A stretch of 21,525 nucleotides of DNA from Candidatus Iainarchaeum sp. GTDB lineage: Archaea; Iainarchaeota; Iainarchaeia; Iainarchaeales; GCA-2688035. The stretch covers positions 1 through 21,525 of the forward strand of contig JAQTPU010000003.1 of the NCBI GenBank assembly GCA_028712575.1, in the 5' to 3' direction. The notes under the pieces are model-generated. The model saw only the letters and a program-made list of their open reading frames with translations. It ran no database searches and was not told where the DNA came from. Numbering within the stretch: position 1 is the stretch's first letter; the number at the start of each line of letters is the position of its first letter. Below, one piece after another: positions 1 to 7,820 of this stretch. The position numbers were made by a program, and so were the translations under genes.

Positions 1-616
1 CAGCGCCGACCTGGACAACCTTGTCGTCAGCCTTGGGCAGGAAAACAGCCTTTTTGCTTTCCACACCCCCAAGGGGAGAGCCGTCAATTATTATTTTGAA
101 TTTTTTTTCAGAAAAATTTTTTTCAAAAAAAGAAATAATCCCGTTAATCGCCCAGGCCTCTATCTGGTTCAGGTTTTTTCCGCTGTTCCGAAGGGCATCG
201 ATTTCTGAAGCCCGGATTTCAATGATTTTTTTTCCCAAAATTTTTTTTTCCGCAAAAGCGGCTTTTTCAGGGATGCCCCTTGTTTTCTTGCTGTCGCGGA
301 ACTCGCGCAGTTCGGAGGTTTTTCCAAGCACTCCGGCAACAACAAGCGGGCCGAAACCCTCGCCGCGCCCCACCTCATCAATTCCCAGAATCAATTCATC
401 CCCTGTTTTTACAGAATCAATAATTTTCTGCTTTACAGACCGGAAATTTTTTCCCTGAACCAGCAGCTTTCCCGATTTGTAAAGAGTGACAACACAACCG
501 TCAATTTCAGCGCGCGCCTCCTCAAACTTGGTTTTCAATTCCAGGGCCGGGGCTTTTTCCAGAAAATCCAAAACCTGTTTTTTCTCTGCGGGGGAAAAAT
601 TAAGCGTTGACTGCAT
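1..616 (-). CDS. rnhC: RNase HII/HIII-family ribonuclease, probably RNase HIII (partial, C-terminus off the window)
   Basis: Cleaves the RNA strand of RNA-DNA hybrids. 205 residues are visible from the ATG at 616. The N-terminal ~65 residues carry LYKSGKLLVQGK (45-56), which matches the substrate-binding domain found in RNase HIII rather than RNase HII. The catalytic domain begins with GIDEVGRGEGFGPLVV (78-93), supplying the D80/E81 metal ligands, and IIIDGSP around D178 gives another expected catalytic acid. The frame is still open at base 1, just before the expected AASI.AK..RD motif. It diverges from the HerA-like gene with only 58 bp between start codons, and a TATA-like box lies about 28 nt upstream of its ATG. 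The family call is strong. HIII rather than HII rests on the N-terminal domain. Confidence 0.85.
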   Translation of the reverse strand, partial: MQSTLNFSPAEKKQVLDFLEKAPALELKTKFEEARAEIDGCVVTLYKSGKLLVQGKNFRSVKQKIIDSVKTGDELILGIDEVGRGEGFGPLVVAGVLGKTSELREFRDSKKTRGIPEKAAFAEKKILGKKIIEIRASEIDALRNSGKNLNQIEAWAINGIISFFEKNFSEKKFKIIIDGSPLGGVESKKAVFLPKADDKVVQVGA

Positions 617-638
617 GAAAAAAATAATGACCAAAATT

Positions 639-648
639 CTTATATATT
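639..648. promoter_or_regulatory. Symmetric TATA box between two divergent genes
   Basis: The A/T core at 640-648 (ttatatatt) reads as a TATA box on both strands. Its centre is about 28 nt from the RNase HIII ATG (616, minus) and about 31 nt from the HerA-like ATG (675, plus). Archaeal transcription starts about 25 nt from the box, so both mRNAs would be leaderless or nearly so. Neither start has a convincing Shine-Dalgarno sequence. Confidence 0.6.
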
Positions 649-674
649 CCAATTCCCTTTTTGTATCGGTTGTT

Positions 675-3287
675 ATGGCAGCTGCGCCTTTGGGAAAAAT
701 CGAGTTAAGCGAAAGCACTTCAATAATCGGCAGGAGCCTCAAAGACCTTGAAAAATACGGTTCAAGAGGAACAGCATATATCGGAAAAGTAATGATGTCC
801 TCCGGAGAGCGGCCTGTCCTTGGAAGAAAAATCGCAATGGACATTGCAAAAGCCCACCTTGTATTAATCTGCGGAAAGAGAGGCGGCGGAAAATGTGTAA
901 CAGGCGACACCCTGGTTACTCTTGAAGATGGAACAGTAAAGCCGATAAGCGAGCTTGAGCATGATGGCAGAAAAGTTCTTTCAATGGATTCTGAAATGAA
1001 AATTACTGCAACTTCAAAAAGCGATTTTTTCAAAAGGGCAGTTAACAAGATTTTGGAAGTAAAACTAAGAAGCGGAAAAAAAATTCGGCTTACTCCCGAG
1101 CACCCCTTGCTGACAATTAACGGCTGGAAACCCGCACAAGAGCTAAACGCGGGAAGCAGAATTGCGGCGCCAAGAATACAGCCTGTTTTTGGAAATGGAT
1201 TTTTGAAAGAATCTGAAGTAAAAATCCTGGCTTATTTGATTGCAGAAGGCCACACCGCAAGAAGAACTGTCTGGTTTACAAATGCAGACAATGCAATTGT
1301 TTCTGATTTTAAGCAGGCAGTCAAAGAATTCGATTCTGCTCTTTCCGTTAAATCACAGGGAAAATTCGGGTACAGGGTTGTCAATGAGAACCCTAAATTT
1401 GAAATAATAAAAGAAGTGCGTGAAAACGGCAAGTTTGCAAAAGGCACTGTTTTCAAGGCGCAAAACACATTGAGGCAAAAACTGATTGAACTTGGCGCAT
1501 ACGGTTTTACTGCCCATGAAAAGACAATTCCTGAAAAACTGTTTTCTCTCCCGGAACAAAAAATTTCCCTGTTTTTGAACAGGCTTTTCAGCTGCGATGG
1601 AACAATTTATTTTGACAAAAACACTGAAACATGGGGAATTGCTTATGCAAGCGTTTCAGAAGAATTAATCAGGCAGGTTCAGCACTTGCTTTCAAGGTTT
1701 GAAATCCAGTCTGTTTTAAGGGAGAAAAAAAACGCATTAAACGGCAAGATTTTTGAAAGCTTTGAACTGGAACTGAAAGGAATTAATGTTGAATTGTTTT
1801 TGAAAAAAATAGGTTTTTTTGGGGAAAAGGAAAAAAGGCAAAAACTTGCTTTGGATGATGCACAAAACAAAAAAAGAAATGCAAATTCAGACACTATTCC
1901 GAAAGAAATTTGGGATTTGTACAGGCCTGAAAATTGGGCGGCAATTGGAAGACAATCGGGTTTTGCTTTTCCAAAAAGCATGCGGGAAAGTATTCATTAT
2001 TCCCCTACAAGGGAAAAATTATTGCAGATTGCCCTGCTTGACAAAAATGAATTTGTCCAAAAAATCGCTTCTTCGGATATTTTCTGGGATGAAATAAAAG
2101 AAATCAGCACTCTGGAAGGAGAATTTGAGGTTTTTGATATCTGTGTGCCGGAAAGCCACAACTTCATTGCAAACGATATAATAATCCACAATAGCTATTC
2201 AATGGCTGTCCTTCTTGAAGAGTTTGCCCGCCTTTCACCGGATGTAAAAGCGCGCACAACAGTCATCTGCATTGACACAGTGGGAATTTTTTGGAGCCTC
2301 AAAATCCCGAACAAGGAAAACATTTCAGAGCTCACGGAATGGGACCTGAAACCGGCGGGAACAGACGTAAGGATTTTAGTGCCGAAGGGAAAAATTGATT
2401 TCTACAAGGAAAAAGGCGTGCCTGTGGACGGAAGCTTTACAATTAAAACCTCCGAGCTGGAAGCGGTTGAATGGATGGCTCTTTTCAAGCTGACATGGAG
2501 AGACCCTGAAGGAGTGCTGATTACAAGAGTAATTGAAACCCTGAAGGAAAAAATGGGGACTTATTTTGGAATAGAGGAAATAACCACTGCAATCAGGAAA
2601 GACACTGAATCACAGGACCTTGCAAAGCAGTCACTGATAAACAGGATAAAGGTTGCGCAGAGCTGGGGCCTGATTGAAAAAGAAGGAACGCGCATAAGGG
2701 AAATTGCAAAGCCCGGCGCAATAACAATTGTTGATGTCTCTGCCTACAGGCAGGCAATAGGAATTGAAGGCACAAAAGACATTATTGTTGCGCTGCTTGG
2801 AAAAAAGCTTTTCGAGGAAAGAATGCTGTACAGGAAAGAAGAAGAAATGAAGCTCATCAAGGGAGAAAAAAAAGAATCAAGCATGCCCGTAGTATGGATG
2901 TTCATTGACGAGGCGCACATGTTCATGCCCAAGGACGAGGACAATATTGCGCTGAAAGTGCTGCTGGAATGGGTCCGTGTAGGGAGACAGCCGGGCCTAA
3001 GCCTCTGCCTCGCTACGCAAAGGCCTGAAAGGCTCCATCCGGATGCTGTAAGCCAGTGCGACATCTTCATTTCCCACAGGTTAACCTCACAGCCGGACAT
3101 TACTGCGGTTTCAGCCCTAAGGCCGAGTTATATGCACCAGGACTTTGACAAGTATTATTCAGAAATGCCGAAATCAAAAGGCTTTGCAATTATCCTCGAT
3201 GACAACACGGAAAAAATCTGGATGGTAAAAATCCGCCCGCGCTATTCCTGGGATGCCGGCATGGATGCAAGCGCTTTCGTTGACTAA
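675..3287 (+). CDS. HerA/FtsK-type DNA-pumping ATPase precursor with an intein in the P-loop
   Basis: The 870-residue precursor yields a mature ATPase of about 437 residues after splicing. HerA-family hexameric ATPases translocate DNA, usually in end resection with NurA. No nurA is visible here. Residues 67-73 (GKRGGGK) plus the first C-extein residues (SYS) rebuild a Walker A motif, GKRGGGKS, once the intein (74-506) is removed. The Walker B is FIDEAHMFMP, followed by an LATQRPERL sensor-like segment and a late conserved arginine region. The ATG at 675 was chosen because the TATA box lies about 30 nt upstream and homology-like sequence begins directly after it. An in-frame ATG at 615 would place the TATA box inside the gene. 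The mature protein is shorter than classical HerA (~500-600), so it may be a related DUF87-type ATPase. The 3' end overlaps the convergent deaminase gene by 114 bp. Confidence 0.85.
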   Translation: MAAAPLGKIELSESTSIIGRSLKDLEKYGSRGTAYIGKVMMSSGERPVLGRKIAMDIAKAHLVLICGKRGGGKCVTGDTLVTLEDGTVKPISELEHDGRKVLSMDSEMKITATSKSDFFKRAVNKILEVKLRSGKKIRLTPEHPLLTINGWKPAQELNAGSRIAAPRIQPVFGNGFLKESEVKILAYLIAEGHTARRTVWFTNADNAIVSDFKQAVKEFDSALSVKSQGKFGYRVVNENPKFEIIKEVRENGKFAKGTVFKAQNTLRQKLIELGAYGFTAHEKTIPEKLFSLPEQKISLFLNRLFSCDGTIYFDKNTETWGIAYASVSEELIRQVQHLLSRFEIQSVLREKKNALNGKIFESFELELKGINVELFLKKIGFFGEKEKRQKLALDDAQNKKRNANSDTIPKEIWDLYRPENWAAIGRQSGFAFPKSMRESIHYSPTREKLLQIALLDKNEFVQKIASSDIFWDEIKEISTLEGEFEVFDICVPESHNFIANDIIIHNSYSMAVLLEEFARLSPDVKARTTVICIDTVGIFWSLKIPNKENISELTEWDLKPAGTDVRILVPKGKIDFYKEKGVPVDGSFTIKTSELEAVEWMALFKLTWRDPEGVLITRVIETLKEKMGTYFGIEEITTAIRKDTESQDLAKQSLINRIKVAQSWGLIEKEGTRIREIAKPGAITIVDVSAYRQAIGIEGTKDIIVALLGKKLFEERMLYRKEEEMKLIKGEKKESSMPVVWMFIDEAHMFMPKDEDNIALKVLLEWVRVGRQPGLSLCLATQRPERLHPDAVSQCDIFISHRLTSQPDITAVSALRPSYMHQDFDKYYSEMPKSKGFAIILDDNTEKIWMVKIRPRYSWDAGMDASAFVD
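894..2192 (+). mobile_element. Intein with LAGLIDADG (DOD) homing endonuclease, inserted in the Walker A lysine-serine junction
   Basis: 433 residues, from Cys1 (codon 894-896) to the terminal His-Asn (2187-2192), followed by Ser+1 of the extein. Splicing blocks are all present: block A CVTGDTLVTLEDG; block B with the TPEH motif (LTPEHPLLTINGW); block F FEVFDICVPESHNF; block G IIIHN|S. Two endonuclease motifs are intact: ILAYLIAEGH with an acidic residue, and LNRLFSCDGTI with Asp. Both the splicing and the homing activities therefore look functional. The splice residues Cys1, HN and Ser+1 are canonical for a class 1 intein. Until it splices, the host ATPase has no P-loop. The element can spread into intein-less alleles by cutting the uninterrupted P-loop codons (known for the family, inferred here). 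Confidence 0.93.
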
Positions 3288-3752
3288 AAATCCGTACATT
3301 GTTTTGTCTTTTTTTTCAGACCATTTTTTGAAAAGGGCAAGGCATTCTTCCCTGCCGAGGCTTTTTTTTATTATTCTGCTTTTTCTTTTTCCGCTTAACT
3401 CATCATAAATTTCCCTGTCTGAAAAACCGATTTTTTCCGCATCTTTCCTTGTGCAGCCGAAAAAAATCTTTTTTATTTTTGCCCAGCGAATTGCGGAATA
3501 ACACATCGGGCAGGGCTCACAGCTGCTGTAAAGCCCGCAATCTGAAAGATTAAAGCGCTTTAATTTTTTTGTTGCAATTCTTATTGCAGCAATCTCGGCA
3601 TGCATTGTGGGGTCGTTTGTTTTCAGAACTTTATTATGCGCCTTTGCAATAATTTTCCCTTTTCCCACAATCACTGCGCCGAACGGGCCGCCTTCATTGC
3701 GCTTCAGCCCCTTTTCAGCCTCTTCAACCGCGGTTTTCATGAACCTGTTCAT
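3174..3752 (-). CDS. Guanine deaminase-like nucleoside/base deaminase with a C-terminal overlap extension
   Basis: Zinc-dependent cytidine-deaminase-fold enzyme, most like GuaD, which converts guanine to xanthine and ammonia. Residues 20-30 (EGGPFGAVIVG), NDPTMHAE (46-53, zinc His51 and catalytic Glu53), SCEPCPMC (77-84, zinc Cys81 and Cys84) and GFSDREIYDEL follow the GuaD pattern closely. A tRNA adenosine deaminase or another nucleoside deaminase cannot be excluded. The start codon overlaps the stop of the upstream membrane-protein gene (ATGA), with GGTG 6 nt upstream, so translation is probably coupled. The GuaD-like part ends near residue 153 (KTMY). Another 39 residues are read through DNA that encodes the end of the HerA-like gene on the other strand. 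This tail has no obvious domain and may reflect loss of the original stop codon. Confidence 0.8.
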   Translation of the reverse strand: MNRFMKTAVEEAEKGLKRNEGGPFGAVIVGKGKIIAKAHNKVLKTNDPTMHAEIAAIRIATKKLKRFNLSDCGLYSSCEPCPMCYSAIRWAKIKKIFFGCTRKDAEKIGFSDREIYDELSGKRKSRIIKKSLGREECLALFKKWSEKKDKTMYGFLVNESACIHAGIPGIARADFYHPDFFRVVIEDNCKAF

Positions 3753-6079
3753 TGAGGCACCTTCAGGCGTTCCTTGTCAACCCAGTGCACATACAAAAGC
3801 CCGTTTGAATAAACCTTGTCCAAAAACTCGAATTCCAGGAGCCTGCTGTACAAATTGTCACCCACGGGCTTTTCGTCGAGGAAAACAGACCTGTTGACAA
3901 CGTAATCAATATTATATTTCTCAAGGATTGCTTTATCCTGTTCTTTAAGGAAAGAGTAGCTGTCATCAATCATTGCGGAATTTGCATACTCCACTGCAAG
4001 GTCTGAAGAGCTTTTCCTTTCAGTGAAATAAATGAATGAATGCCCGAGATAGGGCTCGTTGAGGACATTTGAATTTGTGGAAGTGCTGTTTTTTACAAAC
4101 AGATAGCCGTTCGAAACAGCAGGAACAACCGGATAAAAGGCAAGAATCACGATAAACAGCACTGCAAATGCAACTGCAAAAAAAGCCGCAAGGCTGTATT
4201 CATTCAGGCGCTCTTTCAAAAACCCCCCTGGAAAAAGAAGCGCAATCAGCAGTGCAAAAGTAATTGTTGCAACAATGTTTATCCTGTATGAAATTGCAAG
4301 CTGCACTGCAAGGAAAAGCAGCAGGAAAACAAGTATCCTGAAATGGTATTTTTCAAGCCGGATTTTTTTCAGCAGCAGGAAAGGCAGGATAAAAAGCCCT
4401 GTCAGCACAAGCAGGGGATAATAATCCAGCATGAACCCGTATAGGGGAATGCTCCAGAAATATCCCCAGACATTGTACTTTGCCTGGGAAGGCAGGCCGC
4501 TTGAAATAAGCGTTGGAGCGAAGAAAATTCCCGCAATAAGCGCGCCTACAACCACTGCTTTTGCAATTTCTCTAAGGGATTCTTTTTTTGTTACAATAAC
4601 TGGCAGCATCAAAAGATACATTATGCATATGGGAGTCTGGAAAAAAGTCCCAAAGCCAAGCGCTATTCCGCTTGCAACCCCCCTTTGTTTTCTCAAAAGA
4701 TACATGCCCAGGAAAAGGAAAGAGTAGCTTATCACATGCCTTATGTTGAAACTGAAGTCTGAAAACAAAAAGCCCCCGAACATTGTTGCAAGAACACCGA
4801 CGCAGGCTTTTTTTCCAATGCCAAAGGAACTGAAAAATAAATAACTTGCGCAGAGCAGGGCAAGCTGTGCGAGAATCATTATTATTGCATAGCTCTGCTG
4901 TGTATCAAGGCCTGTCAGCCAGGAAATTCCGGGATTTGCAAAAAAATAGCCGCTCATATAGCCGAAAGGCTTTGTCCCCAAAAAACTGTACGGGTCTATT
5001 GTTGGAATTGCCTGTGTTTCCATTATTGTCCGAGACTGCCTTTCGTAAAAAGAAGTCCAGATTCCAAAGTAACTGGGCGTGAAAAGATTCAGCATAAAAG
5101 AGGAAAAAATAATTACGCACAAAAGCAGGATCAGCAGGGGAGAAACCTGTTTTATTTTTTCAGCCAGGTTTATTTCAATTGCCCTGTCTTTTTTCCCGAA
5201 ATTCTGCCTGAAAAAGAAAACAAGCGCAATGGCAATGACAGCAATCACAACGCAAAAATTGAATGCAGACAAAAATCCGGAAAGGTTCAGCAGGAAAACA
5301 ACAAGGCAGATTATTGCAAAAAGGGAAAGCACTGAAAAAGCCAGTTTTTCAAAAAATGAATTTTCAAGGAAAACAAGGAACGCGAGCACGCAGAGCAGAA
5401 AGGCGATAATCAAAAGCCCCAAAACAGGAATCATCCTGAATTCAGCGGGCTTTTCAATTGAAATTTCCTTTTCAATGCCCTGGAAAACAACCTTTACGGC
5501 ATTATTGCCCTCTGCAAGGGAAATTTTTTCCACGCCTGAAAAAGTTTCCCCTGAAAAATAAAAAGAATGGTCCAGTTTTCCGTTGACAAAAACAGAAACA
5601 GGGAAATATTTTGAATCGTTGTTTCCTGTTATCGTTATCCCGACGCTTTCATTGCCGGCATCTGAAAGCGCCAGTTCCGGCTTTTCTTCCGCAATCACGG
5701 GAACCTTTTCAACATGAAAAAACAGCTTGTCATTGTCAAAAAGAAGCTCTACAAAATTGTCTTTTTCTGAAAGAAGCCCTGCAGGAACGCATTCCTTCAG
5801 GGAAGGGTTTTTTGAAACATCAATTTTTTTCCTGAGCACAACACTGTTGTTTGCAATTACAGTGAAATTCTGCAGCATTTCCCTTTTAAAATTAGAATTG
5901 ACCTGCAGCAAAAAACAGGCCTCTTTCCCCTCCGAAACCTGCTTGTCAAACTCAACCAAAGACAGGCCAGTTGAATTGTCAGGCTGGAAAAAGCTTTTCC
6001 AGTTCATGCTCACAAGCACTGAAAGCGAAAGCACCAGAAAAACAATTATCAAGCAAAACAAAAAATTCTTTTTCAGCAT
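3749..6079 (-). CDS. Large multi-pass membrane protein, possible GT-C-like glycosyltransferase (function unknown)
   Basis: 776 residues from the ATG at 6079. An N-terminal hydrophobic helix (about residues 5-26) is followed by roughly 190 residues of soluble, probably extracytoplasmic sequence rich in NxS/T sites, then about 12 hydrophobic helices, and a soluble C-terminal tail of about 110 residues. After an early helix pair, a loop reads YERQSRTIMETQAIPTIDPY and contains charged and acidic residues, as the first loop of GT-C enzymes does. The overall topology resembles dolichol-phosphate-sugar-using transferases such as the STT3 or GT39 type. No diagnostic catalytic motif is certain, so the enzyme class is an inference. 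It begins 22 nt after the 3' end of tRNA-Val and overlaps the deaminase gene by 4 nt, so all three probably share a transcript. Confidence 0.7.
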   Translation of the reverse strand: MLKKNFLFCLIIVFLVLSLSVLVSMNWKSFFQPDNSTGLSLVEFDKQVSEGKEACFLLQVNSNFKREMLQNFTVIANNSVVLRKKIDVSKNPSLKECVPAGLLSEKDNFVELLFDNDKLFFHVEKVPVIAEEKPELALSDAGNESVGITITGNNDSKYFPVSVFVNGKLDHSFYFSGETFSGVEKISLAEGNNAVKVVFQGIEKEISIEKPAEFRMIPVLGLLIIAFLLCVLAFLVFLENSFFEKLAFSVLSLFAIICLVVFLLNLSGFLSAFNFCVVIAVIAIALVFFFRQNFGKKDRAIEINLAEKIKQVSPLLILLLCVIIFSSFMLNLFTPSYFGIWTSFYERQSRTIMETQAIPTIDPYSFLGTKPFGYMSGYFFANPGISWLTGLDTQQSYAIIMILAQLALLCASYLFFSSFGIGKKACVGVLATMFGGFLFSDFSFNIRHVISYSFLFLGMYLLRKQRGVASGIALGFGTFFQTPICIMYLLMLPVIVTKKESLREIAKAVVVGALIAGIFFAPTLISSGLPSQAKYNVWGYFWSIPLYGFMLDYYPLLVLTGLFILPFLLLKKIRLEKYHFRILVFLLLFLAVQLAISYRINIVATITFALLIALLFPGGFLKERLNEYSLAAFFAVAFAVLFIVILAFYPVVPAVSNGYLFVKNSTSTNSNVLNEPYLGHSFIYFTERKSSSDLAVEYANSAMIDDSYSFLKEQDKAILEKYNIDYVVNRSVFLDEKPVGDNLYSRLLEFEFLDKVYSNGLLYVHWVDKERLKVPQ

Positions 6080-6101
6080 AAAAACCAATCCAAAAATACG
6101 A

Positions 6102-6174
6102 TGGGCCTGGGCGGAATCGGACCGCCAACCTCAACCGTGTGAAGGTTGCGTCATAACCATTAGACCACAAGCCC
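6102..6174 (-). tRNA. tRNA-Val (anticodon CAC)
   Basis: A 73-nt cloverleaf. The acceptor stem is GGGCTTG/CAGGCCC (one G-T pair), the D arm is GTC..GAC, the anticodon stem is CAACC/GGTTG with loop TTCACAC, and the T stem is GGCGG/CCGCC. The discriminator is A and CCA is not encoded. The T loop reads TCCGATT, with C where T55 (pseudouridine) is almost always found. A TATA-like box lies about 40 nt upstream on this strand. The membrane-protein gene begins 22 nt downstream. Confidence 0.9.
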
Positions 6175-6213
6175 GAGCAGGGATTATGCAGTAAAAACTC
6201 CTGTTCCGCAATG

Positions 6214-6221
6214 TTTAAATA
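6214..6221. promoter_or_regulatory. TATA box TTTAAATA, possibly shared by tRNA-Val and the coiled-coil protein gene
   Basis: The symmetric core TTTAAA lies about 34 nt upstream of the ATG at 6251 (plus), which fits a leaderless mRNA. It is about 43 nt upstream of the tRNA-Val 5' end (minus), which fits a short tRNA leader. No other A/T box fits either gene as well. Confidence 0.5.
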
Positions 6222-6250
6222 AGAATTATGGAATTATGTTAGTGATTGAA

Positions 6251-7336
6251 ATGAAAAGAACCGCCATGCTCCTGGTATTGCTTCTTGCCTTTGCAGGCAT
6301 TGCAAATGCTGTTTCTTTAAGCGCGCCGCAGGAAATACCCGCAGGCGTAAACTGGAGTTTTGTAGCGGAATTCGATTCGTTTAATTTCAACGAGGCAAAA
6401 TTCTTCCTTGACGAGAAACAAGTTTCAACTGTTTTTACATACAATTCCGCATTATTCGTTGCGCCAAACTCGACAGACAGCAGCCTGGCTTTGAATGTTT
6501 CACCTTCAGGGAACAAGGTTTTCATTTCAATGAGCGGCCTTGCACAGGGAGAGCACAACCTGCGGGCAGACCTTTTCACAGGCAATGAAAAAACCGGTTC
6601 TGTCAATGCAAAAATAGTTGTTTCAAGCTCGCTTGACCAGGGCTATAAGGATGAAGTCCAGAAAAGCCTCGATTCATTAAAAGCAAACACAAATTCTTTT
6701 GCAGAAGAATTAAACAGGCTCAAGGCACAGCTTGATTCCGCAAAAACAGCAGTGGATTCACTGCAGGCCGGAAAAACAGATTCAGACCAAAAAGCCGCGG
6801 AAATATCGCAGTCAATTGAAAAAATTGACGGCGAATTGAAACTTTTGATTTCGGAAATTTCCGATTTGAAGCAGGAAATGCAAAAACATGAAACAGCACA
6901 GGCAGAACAGAAAGGCGCCCTCGACGGCCTGCTTGGAATGTTTTCAAAAAAAGAAACAACTGCACAGTCGCCTGAAAATACGAATGAACAGGCAGCAGAC
7001 ACAAACACGCCCGCAGCTGAAAACACGGCTGCAACAACAGGCCTTGTAGGACTGGGATTTTCAGGAACAGCACTCTGGGCATTTATTGGAATAATTGTTG
7101 TTATTGCGGGAGTTCTGGCTTTTTTGTTTGTAAAACAAAGAGGCCTTGAAATAAACCTGGGTTCTTTCGGTTCAGGAACACGCTCTTACGATGATGACCA
7201 GGGAGTTTTGGGCAGCACAAAAGTTCCCGCAAATACAGAAGACCAGAAGCACGGCAAATGGTCATTTGAAAAAACACCCGAAAAACCTGCTTCTTCAGGA
7301 CTGCATTTCGGAAACCTGATAAGAAGAAACAGGTAA
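6251..7336 (+). CDS. Exported coiled-coil protein with C-terminal membrane anchor (unknown function)
   Basis: 361 residues. The sequence starts MKRTAMLLVLLLAFAGIANA, a signal peptide with an AxA-type site. About 105 residues of beta-rich, Ig-like sequence follow. A long coiled coil runs from about residue 130 to 220, with heptad-like Leu/Ile spacing and Lys/Glu/Gln richness. A Thr/Asn/Ala/Glu-rich linker comes next, then one membrane helix (WAFIGIIVVIAGVLAFLFV) with a basic stop-transfer end, and about 60 hydrophilic cytoplasmic residues. The layout (outside beta domain, stalk, anchor, short tail) suggests a cell-envelope or adhesion protein. I recognise no family. The ATG at 6251 was preferred over one at 6236 because it directly begins the signal peptide. 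Confidence 0.75.
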   Translation: MKRTAMLLVLLLAFAGIANAVSLSAPQEIPAGVNWSFVAEFDSFNFNEAKFFLDEKQVSTVFTYNSALFVAPNSTDSSLALNVSPSGNKVFISMSGLAQGEHNLRADLFTGNEKTGSVNAKIVVSSSLDQGYKDEVQKSLDSLKANTNSFAEELNRLKAQLDSAKTAVDSLQAGKTDSDQKAAEISQSIEKIDGELKLLISEISDLKQEMQKHETAQAEQKGALDGLLGMFSKKETTAQSPENTNEQAADTNTPAAENTAATTGLVGLGFSGTALWAFIGIIVVIAGVLAFLFVKQRGLEINLGSFGSGTRSYDDDQGVLGSTKVPANTEDQKHGKWSFEKTPEKPASSGLHFGNLIRRNR

Positions 7337-7387
7337 ACAAAAAAAATCGCCTTGGGCGTTGATTTAAAAGCTTTTTTCTTGCATAAC

Positions 7388-7416
7388 CTTTTATTGTTTT
7401 TTTATTAAAAGGGGTG
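7388..7416 (+). promoter_or_regulatory. TATA-like box and Shine-Dalgarno-like site of the 7422 gene
   Basis: A T/A-rich box (cttttatt, 7388-7395) lies about 30 nt before the ATG. GGGGTG (7411-7416) ends 5 nt before the ATG and partly matches the anti-SD complement GGAGGTG. Just upstream, CGCC-TTG-GGCG and T-runs (7350-7380) may end transcription of the preceding gene. Confidence 0.4.
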
Positions 7417-7421
7417 TTTTA

Positions 7422-7811
7422 ATGGGCTTGCATGCTGCTTCTGAATTCTGGAAGCCAAAAGGAGAAAAGAAAAATCTTACCATTACTTTCGAAGGCGGAG
7501 AGGAAATTGTTCCCGCACTGAAAACAGTAATGGACGAAAACAAAATCAAGAACTGCAAAATCATAGACATGGAAGGAAACATGAAGGCAGCGACTCTTGA
7601 CATTGTTCAGGGAAAAGATTCAAAAAAAATGCGCCTGGAAAACGTTCCGATTGTGCACGCTGCAGGCGAATACAAATTAAGCTTCGGGGACATGTACGGC
7701 AGAATGTCTGTCACAATACAGGAAAAACAGCCCAGAACCTGCACGCTCATAAGCGGAACAGCAGACAAGGACCTGGCAATGAAAATAACCTACGAAGCAA
7801 AAAACGAATAA
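7422..7811 (+). CDS. Small conserved-looking protein, possibly PPC/DUF296-like fold
   Basis: 129 residues, soluble, with no signal peptide or membrane helix. The central pattern (FEGGEEIVPALKTVMDENKI, a beta strand with MEGNMKAATLDI, and later EYKLSFGDMYGRMSVTI) loosely follows the strand-helix-strand layout of the PPC (DUF296) domain, which forms trimers and in bacteria and archaea has no settled role. The expected His-rich metal site is not clear, so the match is tentative. It has its own TATA and RBS-like sites. The stop lies 9 bp from the stop of the convergent fusion gene. Confidence 0.6.
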   Translation: MGLHAASEFWKPKGEKKNLTITFEGGEEIVPALKTVMDENKIKNCKIIDMEGNMKAATLDIVQGKDSKKMRLENVPIVHAAGEYKLSFGDMYGRMSVTIQEKQPRTCTLISGTADKDLAMKITYEAKNE

Positions 7812-7820
7812 GCCGCACTG

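Noticed and set aside
21..458. Plus-strand 145-codon frame
   Set aside because: Antisense to the clear RNase HIII-like gene; low-complexity Phe/Ser-rich sequence with no domain.
5079..5561. Plus-strand 160-codon frame
   Set aside because: Shadow of the membrane-protein gene on the other strand; Ser/Lys-rich with no domain or start signals.
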